In this document: positions 12,799 to 16,229 of the stretch, in pieces
How positions within the stretch are numbered: position 1 is the stretch's first letter
Layout of the letters: the number at the start of each line of letters is the position of its first letter
DNA from: Candidatus Omnitrophota bacterium
Lineage (GTDB): Bacteria; Ratteibacteria; UBA8468; B48-G9; JAFGKM01
DNA: 16,229 nt
Direction of reading: 5' to 3'
Assembly: GCA_023818785.1 (NCBI GenBank)
Contig: JAMWCO010000015.1
Coordinates: 1-16,229, forward strand
Program-made: the position numbers and the translations under genes
The notes under the pieces: generated by a model
The model's input: the letters and a program-made list of their open reading frames with translations, nothing else
Told to the model about the DNA's origin: nothing
Database searches by the model: none

Positions 12799-13132
12799 TT
12801 TTCTGTCCTTTTGCTTCTAATATTACAGTTATATGAGAAGTCCTTTTTCTAATCATAACTGCTCTTCCCATTGTCGCTGCTCTATATCTTTTTAACATAG
12901 GTCCACCATCAATGATTATATTTTTTATCTTCCATTCAATCTCTTCTCCTTTATTTTTCCCATTATTTTCTGCACTTTTTATAACTTTCTCAAGTATCCT
13001 TGCTCCTTTCTTAGGTAAATTTCTCAAAATTCCAATTGCCTCATCAACTTTTTTATCTTTAATAAGGTCAACTATCATTCTTAATTTTTGTGGCCCTATT
13101 CTAACATATCTGGCTTTCGCTTTCACTTCCAT
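12782..13132 (-). CDS. rplV: 50S ribosomal protein L22
   Basis: L22 lines the polypeptide exit tunnel with a long beta hairpin and binds all six 23S domains. The 116 residues are normal. Landmarks are RYVRIGPQKLRMIVDLI (about 8-24), the AIGILRNLPKKGARI helix, SAENNGKN, the hairpin segment IIDGGPMLKRYRAATMGRA and the terminal THITV-type HITVILEA. AAGGA precedes the ATG, 12 nt after rpsS. The protein's end overlaps rpsC. Confidence 0.98.
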   Translation of the reverse strand: MEVKAKARYVRIGPQKLRMIVDLIKDKKVDEAIGILRNLPKKGARILEKVIKSAENNGKNKGEEIEWKIKNIIIDGGPMLKRYRAATMGRAVMIRKRTSHITVILEAKGQKNGAKS

Positions 13133-13144
13133 ATATATTCCTTT

Positions 13145-13426
13145 TTACTTCTTTTCTCTCGCCCTTTCAGTATGTGCTCCATGCCCTCTAAAAGTTCTTG
13201 TTGGAGCAAATTCTCCAATCCGATGTCCAACCATATTTTCAGTAACATATACATTTACAAATGTTCTACCATTATGAACAGCAAATGTGTGTCCAACAAA
13301 TTCAGGAATAATAACACAACTCCTTTTCCATGTCTTTATAACTTCTTTCTTACCAATCTCTTTTTGTTTCATCACTTTTTCAAAAAGTTTCCTATCAACA
13401 TAAGGACCTTTTTTCTTTGACCTCAT
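13145..13426 (-). CDS. rpsS: 30S ribosomal protein S19
   Basis: S19 is in the 30S head, forms a complex with S13 and contacts the A-site tRNA. The 93 residues are typical. Landmarks are MRSKKKGPYVDRKL, IKTWKRSCVIIPEFVGHTFAVHNG, and the near-invariant GHRIGEFAPTRTFRGHG. The ATG shares a 4-nt overlap with the rplB stop, and GAAGGA in the end of rplB is the SD. Confidence 0.98.
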   Translation of the reverse strand: MRSKKKGPYVDRKLFEKVMKQKEIGKKEVIKTWKRSCVIIPEFVGHTFAVHNGRTFVNVYVTENMVGHRIGEFAPTRTFRGHGAHTERAREKK

Positions 13427-14247
13427 TTTTTCTTCCTTCTTTGCAATATAAGTTTATCTGATGGTTTTTTCTTTTTTCTTGTTTTATATCCTTTTGCAGG
13501 AATACCTGTTGGGCTCTGCGATTGATGCCCTTTCCCCCGCCCTTCTCCGCCACCCATAGGATGGTCAACAGGATTCATTGCAGTGCCTCTTACAGTCGGT
13601 CTTATACCAAGATGTCTTGTTCTACCTGCTTTACCAAGAGAAATATATTTATATTCAGGATTGCTAACCTGTCCAATAGAAGCATAACAATTTAAATCAA
13701 ACAACCTGATTTCTCCTGATGGTAAACGAACCTGAGCATATTTTTCTCCTTTTACCATTAATGTTGCTAATGTCCCTGCACTTCTTACCAATTTCCCACC
13801 TCTACCAGGAATCAATTCTATATTATAAATCTGTGTCCCTTCAGGTATATTCTTTAAAGGTAATCTATTACCAATTTTTATTTCTACATCTTCTCCACAT
13901 TTTATTCTGTCCCCAACAGAAAGCCCTAAGGGTGCTACTATATAACTTTTAACTCCATCAGTATAAGTAATTAAAGCAATTCTTGCATTTCTATTTGGGT
14001 CATATTCTATACTTTTTACAATACCTTCATATCCAATCCTTCCTTTAAAATCAATAATTCTATAAAGTCTCTTATGCCCTTTCCCTATATGTCTAACTGT
14101 AATTCTTCCTGTATTATTCCTTCCACCTTTCTTTTTCAAACCAAAAACAAGAGATTTTTCTGGTTCTTTTTTAGTAATATCAGAAAAATCCTGCAAAATT
14201 GTATGTCTCTGCGAAGGTGTTACAGGTTTTAATTTACGTAATGGCAA
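13423..14247 (-). CDS. rplB: 50S ribosomal protein L2 (TTG start)
   Basis: L2 is a primary 23S rRNA binder needed for subunit association and close to the peptidyl transferase centre. The 274 residues are the standard length. The start is TTG at 14247, because PLRKLKPVTPSQRH aligns with the family start and GGAG lies 6 nt upstream. Landmarks are GRNNTGRITVRHIGKGHKR (about 42-60), EYDPNRNARIALI and RPTVRGTAMNPVDHP. H229 of VDHP is kept. The next conserved His is M231 (PMGGGEGR), and the usual SPWG reads SPTG. The C-terminus is very basic (KKKKPSDKLILQRRKKK). It overlaps rplW by 14 nt. Confidence 0.97.
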   Translation of the reverse strand: MPLRKLKPVTPSQRHTILQDFSDITKKEPEKSLVFGLKKKGGRNNTGRITVRHIGKGHKRLYRIIDFKGRIGYEGIVKSIEYDPNRNARIALITYTDGVKSYIVAPLGLSVGDRIKCGEDVEIKIGNRLPLKNIPEGTQIYNIELIPGRGGKLVRSAGTLATLMVKGEKYAQVRLPSGEIRLFDLNCYASIGQVSNPEYKYISLGKAGRTRHLGIRPTVRGTAMNPVDHPMGGGEGRGKGHQSQSPTGIPAKGYKTRKKKKPSDKLILQRRKKK

Positions 14248-14515
14248 TTCTTTCTCCTTCTTTCAATTCAACAATTGCTTTTTTATAACCAGATTTAAAT
14301 CCTTCAATGTAAAATCTATACCTTCTTTTTTTTGGTCTTACATTTACAACAAACACTTTTTCAACTTTAACCTTATAAAGTTCCTCTATTGCTTTTTTAA
14401 TTTGATGTTTATTCGCCTTTTTATCTACACAAAAAACATATTTATTTTCTTTTGTTAAATTGGTTGCCTTTTCTGTAACTATTGGATGTTTAATTATTTT
14501 ATATGGGTCAAACAA
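14234..14515 (-). CDS. rplW: 50S ribosomal protein L23 (TTG start)
   Basis: L23 is the docking protein at the tunnel exit for trigger factor and SRP. The 93 residues are typical. Landmarks are YKIIKHPIVTEKATNL, then YVFCVDKKANKHQIKKAIEELYKVKVEKV (about 27-55) and a beta hairpin with NVRPKKRR. The start is TTG at 14515 behind GGAGGG, four nucleotides away. The family N-terminus fits, and no ATG is available. The gene overlaps rplD by 8 nt and rplB by 14 nt. Confidence 0.96.
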   Translation of the reverse strand: MFDPYKIIKHPIVTEKATNLTKENKYVFCVDKKANKHQIKKAIEELYKVKVEKVFVVNVRPKKRRYRFYIEGFKSGYKKAIVELKEGERIAIT

Positions 14516-15155
14516 CTTTCCCTCCTTCTAAAAAATTTTTTAACTTTTCATATAAATTATCCTCTAAAATCAATCTATCACTATTTAAAATTTCATAAGC
14601 ATTCATTCTATCAAAATAATTATATCTTGCATTCTTTATATTTCTAACAGATAAAATTAATTTCTTTTTTTCATCTGGATTTTTAAAAATAAAAAGAACC
14701 TTCTCATTTTCAAAACCAATTTTTTTCAAGAAATTAGCAAATATTTTTGTTTTTGGAGTTTCAATATTTTCCGCTTTCAAAAATATTATTCTATTTTCTA
14801 TAATTTTATCTCTTATTGATTCTATTAATGCTTTCCTTTTTACCTTTTTAGGTAAATTTATATAATAATCTCTTGGTTTTGGACCAAAAGCAACTCCTCC
14901 ATGACGCCAAATAGGATTCCTTATTGAACCTACTCTTGCTCTTCCTGTTCCTTTCTGCCTCCATGGTTTCCTCCCACCACCACTTACTTCTCCTCTTGTT
15001 TTTGTTGAATGCGTTCCAAGTCGCTGATTTGCAAGATAACTGACTACATAATAATATAAAACATCTTTATTAATTTGCTTTTTTAAAATCTCTTCAGAAA
15101 TCTCTTTTTCTCCAACAATTTCCCCTTTAATATCATATATATTTAGTTTAACCAT
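14508..15155 (-). CDS. rplD: 50S ribosomal protein L4
   Basis: L4 binds 23S rRNA, and its long loop reaches into the exit tunnel. In E. coli it also represses the S10 operon. The protein has 215 residues. The loop is well conserved: STKTRGEVSGGGRKPWRQKG (about 50-69), TGRARVGSIRNPIWRHGG, VAFGP. The C-terminal part is Lys/Asn-rich and less conserved, as usual. The ATG overlaps the rplC end by 8 nt. The SD is weak (GAGAG). No S10-type leader is available upstream for classic L4 control. Confidence 0.97.
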   Translation of the reverse strand: MVKLNIYDIKGEIVGEKEISEEILKKQINKDVLYYYVVSYLANQRLGTHSTKTRGEVSGGGRKPWRQKGTGRARVGSIRNPIWRHGGVAFGPKPRDYYINLPKKVKRKALIESIRDKIIENRIIFLKAENIETPKTKIFANFLKKIGFENEKVLFIFKNPDEKKKLILSVRNIKNARYNYFDRMNAYEILNSDRLILEDNLYEKLKNFLEGGKVV

Positions 15156-15798
15156 TTTTATCTCTCTTTTTTACTGCTTTTTTTATTAAAACATATGAGT
15201 TTGATGGACCTGGAACTGCTCCTTTAACCATAAGTATTTTTTCATCTTTTAAAATTTTAAATATCTGCAAATTTTGAATTGTAACTTTTCTATTTCCCAT
15301 ATGACCAGCCATCCTTCTTCCTTTTAAAACTCTCTGTGGAGCAGTTGAGCCAATAGAACCAGGTGCTCTATGAGACATAGAACCATGAGTTGCAGGCCCT
15401 CCATGAAATCCATGCCTTTTCACAACTCCTTGAAAACCTTTACCGATTGACTTACCTGTAACATCTATATAATCACCTTCTTTAAAAATATCTATTTTAA
15501 TTATATCTCCTATCTTAAAATTTTTAATTTCTTCACCATTTTCTATTCTAAATTCCTTCAAAATTTTCAATGGTGGTAGATTCCTTTTTTTCAAATATCC
15601 AAGTTGTGGTTTTGTTAATTTTTTTTCATTTACCTCTTCAAAACCAACTTTAATTGCACAATATCCATCCTTTTGTAATGTTTTCAAATCAACAACATAT
15701 CCTTCTATATATTCAATCAGAGTTACTGGAATAACTCTTCCATCCTCTGTAAAAACTTGTGTCATTTTTAATTTTTTACCTATAATCCCTATTCCCAT
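15148..15798 (-). CDS. rplC: 50S ribosomal protein L3
   Basis: L3 helps start 50S assembly, and its loop approaches the peptidyl transferase centre. The protein has 216 residues. The start is MGIGIIGKKLKMTQVF, followed by the central loop KGFQGVVKRHGFHGGPATHG (about 118-137), SMSHRAPGSIGS, KGRRMAGHMGN and VKGAVPGPSNSYVLIKKA. The ATG lies 6 nt after the rpsJ stop without a recognisable SD, so reinitiation after rpsJ is likely. It overlaps rplD by 8 nt. Confidence 0.98.
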   Translation of the reverse strand: MGIGIIGKKLKMTQVFTEDGRVIPVTLIEYIEGYVVDLKTLQKDGYCAIKVGFEEVNEKKLTKPQLGYLKKRNLPPLKILKEFRIENGEEIKNFKIGDIIKIDIFKEGDYIDVTGKSIGKGFQGVVKRHGFHGGPATHGSMSHRAPGSIGSTAPQRVLKGRRMAGHMGNRKVTIQNLQIFKILKDEKILMVKGAVPGPSNSYVLIKKAVKKRDKNG

Positions 15799-15804
15799 TT
15801 TTCT

Positions 15805-16116
15805 TTAACTTAATTTCATTTCAACTTCAACTCCAGCAGGTAAACTTAACTTACTTAATGCGTCAACTGTTCTTGGTGTCGGTTCAATTATATCTATTAA
15901 TCTTTTATGAATCTTTAATTCAAACTGTTCTCTACTTTTTTTATTTACATGAGGAGACCTCAAAACTGTATAAACTTCTCTTTTAGTTGGCAATGGTATA
16001 GGTCCATTAATTCTAACACCTGTACTTCTTGCAATTTCAATTATATCTTTTACAGACCTATCAAGTAATCTATGATCAAACGATTTCAATTTTATTCTAA
16101 TCCTTTTTCTTTCCAT
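15805..16116 (-). CDS. rpsJ: 30S ribosomal protein S10
   Basis: S10 is in the 30S head and also partners NusB in antitermination. The 103 residues are normal. Landmarks are RIRIKLKSFDHRLLDRS (about 4-20), IIEIARSTGVRINGPIPLPT and SPHVNKKSREQFE-IKTHKR-like ELKIHKRLIDI. It is the first gene after a consensus promoter. The leader is short and lacks an SD: only A/T residues precede the ATG. Confidence 0.98.
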   Translation of the reverse strand: MERKRIRIKLKSFDHRLLDRSVKDIIEIARSTGVRINGPIPLPTKREVYTVLRSPHVNKKSREQFELKIHKRLIDIIEPTPRTVDALSKLSLPAGVEVEMKLS

Positions 16117-16133
16117 TTTTATAAAAAAATTAT

Positions 16134-16162
16134 ATTATACTATTTTTAATTTTTTATGTCAA
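16134..16162 (-). promoter_or_regulatory. Consensus sigma-70-type promoter of the S10 cluster
   Basis: The minus strand reads TTGACA (16157-16162), a 17-bp spacer, and TATAAT (16134-16139), a perfect match to the housekeeping consensus. The -35 begins only 4 nt after the tuf stop. The predicted start is near 16122-16130, so the rpsJ leader is about 6-14 nt. A second TATAAT overlaps the first by one base, shifted 5 nt downstream. The whole tuf-rpsJ gap (16117-16166) is 50 bp and has no terminator hairpin. Confidence 0.85.
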
Positions 16163-16166
16163 ATTT

Positions 16167-16229
16167 TTATTCAATTATTTCAGTTACAGCACCAGCACCA
16201 ACAGTTTTCCCTCCCTCCCTTATAGCAAA
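16167..16229 (-). CDS. tuf: Elongation factor Tu, C-terminal 20 residues (partial)
   Basis: EF-Tu delivers aminoacyl-tRNA to the ribosome. Only the end of the gene is inside the window. Translation from the edge gives FAIREGGKTVGAGAVTEIIE and then TAA, matching the highly conserved end of domain 3 (RE-GG-R/K-TVGAG-V). The gene enters from the right on the same strand. This shows that the str operon (usually rpsL-rpsG-fusA-tuf) probably lies directly upstream of the S10 cluster. Confidence 0.95.
   Translation of the reverse strand, partial: FAIREGGKTVGAGAVTEIIE

Noticed and set aside
13540..13570. Loss of the catalytically discussed His229 in L2
   Set aside because: Counting residues shows H229 (VDHP) is retained. 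Only the next His is replaced by Met.

Overview
This window is the universally conserved ribosomal-protein supercluster (S10, spc and alpha operons fused into one run) of an AT-rich bacterium, with GC judged by eye at about 30%. All genes are on the minus strand, so transcription runs from the right edge to the left. The organism is bacterial: it has secY-adk-map-infA in the classic order, bacterial rpoA with an alpha-CTD, and bacterial-type S4, S14 and L36. It looks like a deep-branching, probably uncultivated lineage. Zinc-ligand versions of S4, S14 and L36, a Cys-containing L24, a zinc-LID adenylate kinase, no rpmD (L30), and pilT at the end of the cluster all fit an AT-rich candidate phylum. 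I cannot name the phylum from this window.

Layout from right (upstream) to left (downstream). The last 20 codons of tuf (EF-Tu) lie at the right edge. A 50-bp gap follows with a textbook promoter (TTGACA, 17 bp, TATAAT). Then come rpsJ-rplC-rplD-rplW-rplB-rpsS-rplV-rpsC-rplP. A second roughly 50-bp gap carries an extended -10 promoter, followed by rpmC-rpsQ-rplN-rplX-rplE-rpsN-rpsH-rplF-rplR-rpsE-rplO-secY-adk-map-infA-rpmJ-rpsM-rpsK-rpsD-rpoA-rplQ. Next are a small omega-like gene and pilT. A 109-bp gap follows, with another candidate promoter that drives a coiled-coil protein running off the left edge.

The genes form one machine: ribosome assembly, the SecY translocon, N-terminal Met removal, adenylate balance, IF-1 and the RNA polymerase alpha (and possibly omega) subunits. 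Most junctions overlap or are separated by fewer than 20 bp, which suggests translational coupling throughout. Only two internal gaps are larger, and both contain promoters built on the same 14-nt string followed by a gene with no visible Shine-Dalgarno (SD) sequence.

No mobile element, CRISPR array, tRNA or obviously new multi-gene system is visible. The most unusual observations are: rpsE has no ATG, GTG or TTG start and appears to start at ATT behind a perfect SD; rpsJ and rpmC have very short, SD-less leaders; L36 and S4 differ from the family at normally invariant sites; and an omega-like gene and pilT are coupled to the end of the ribosomal cluster.
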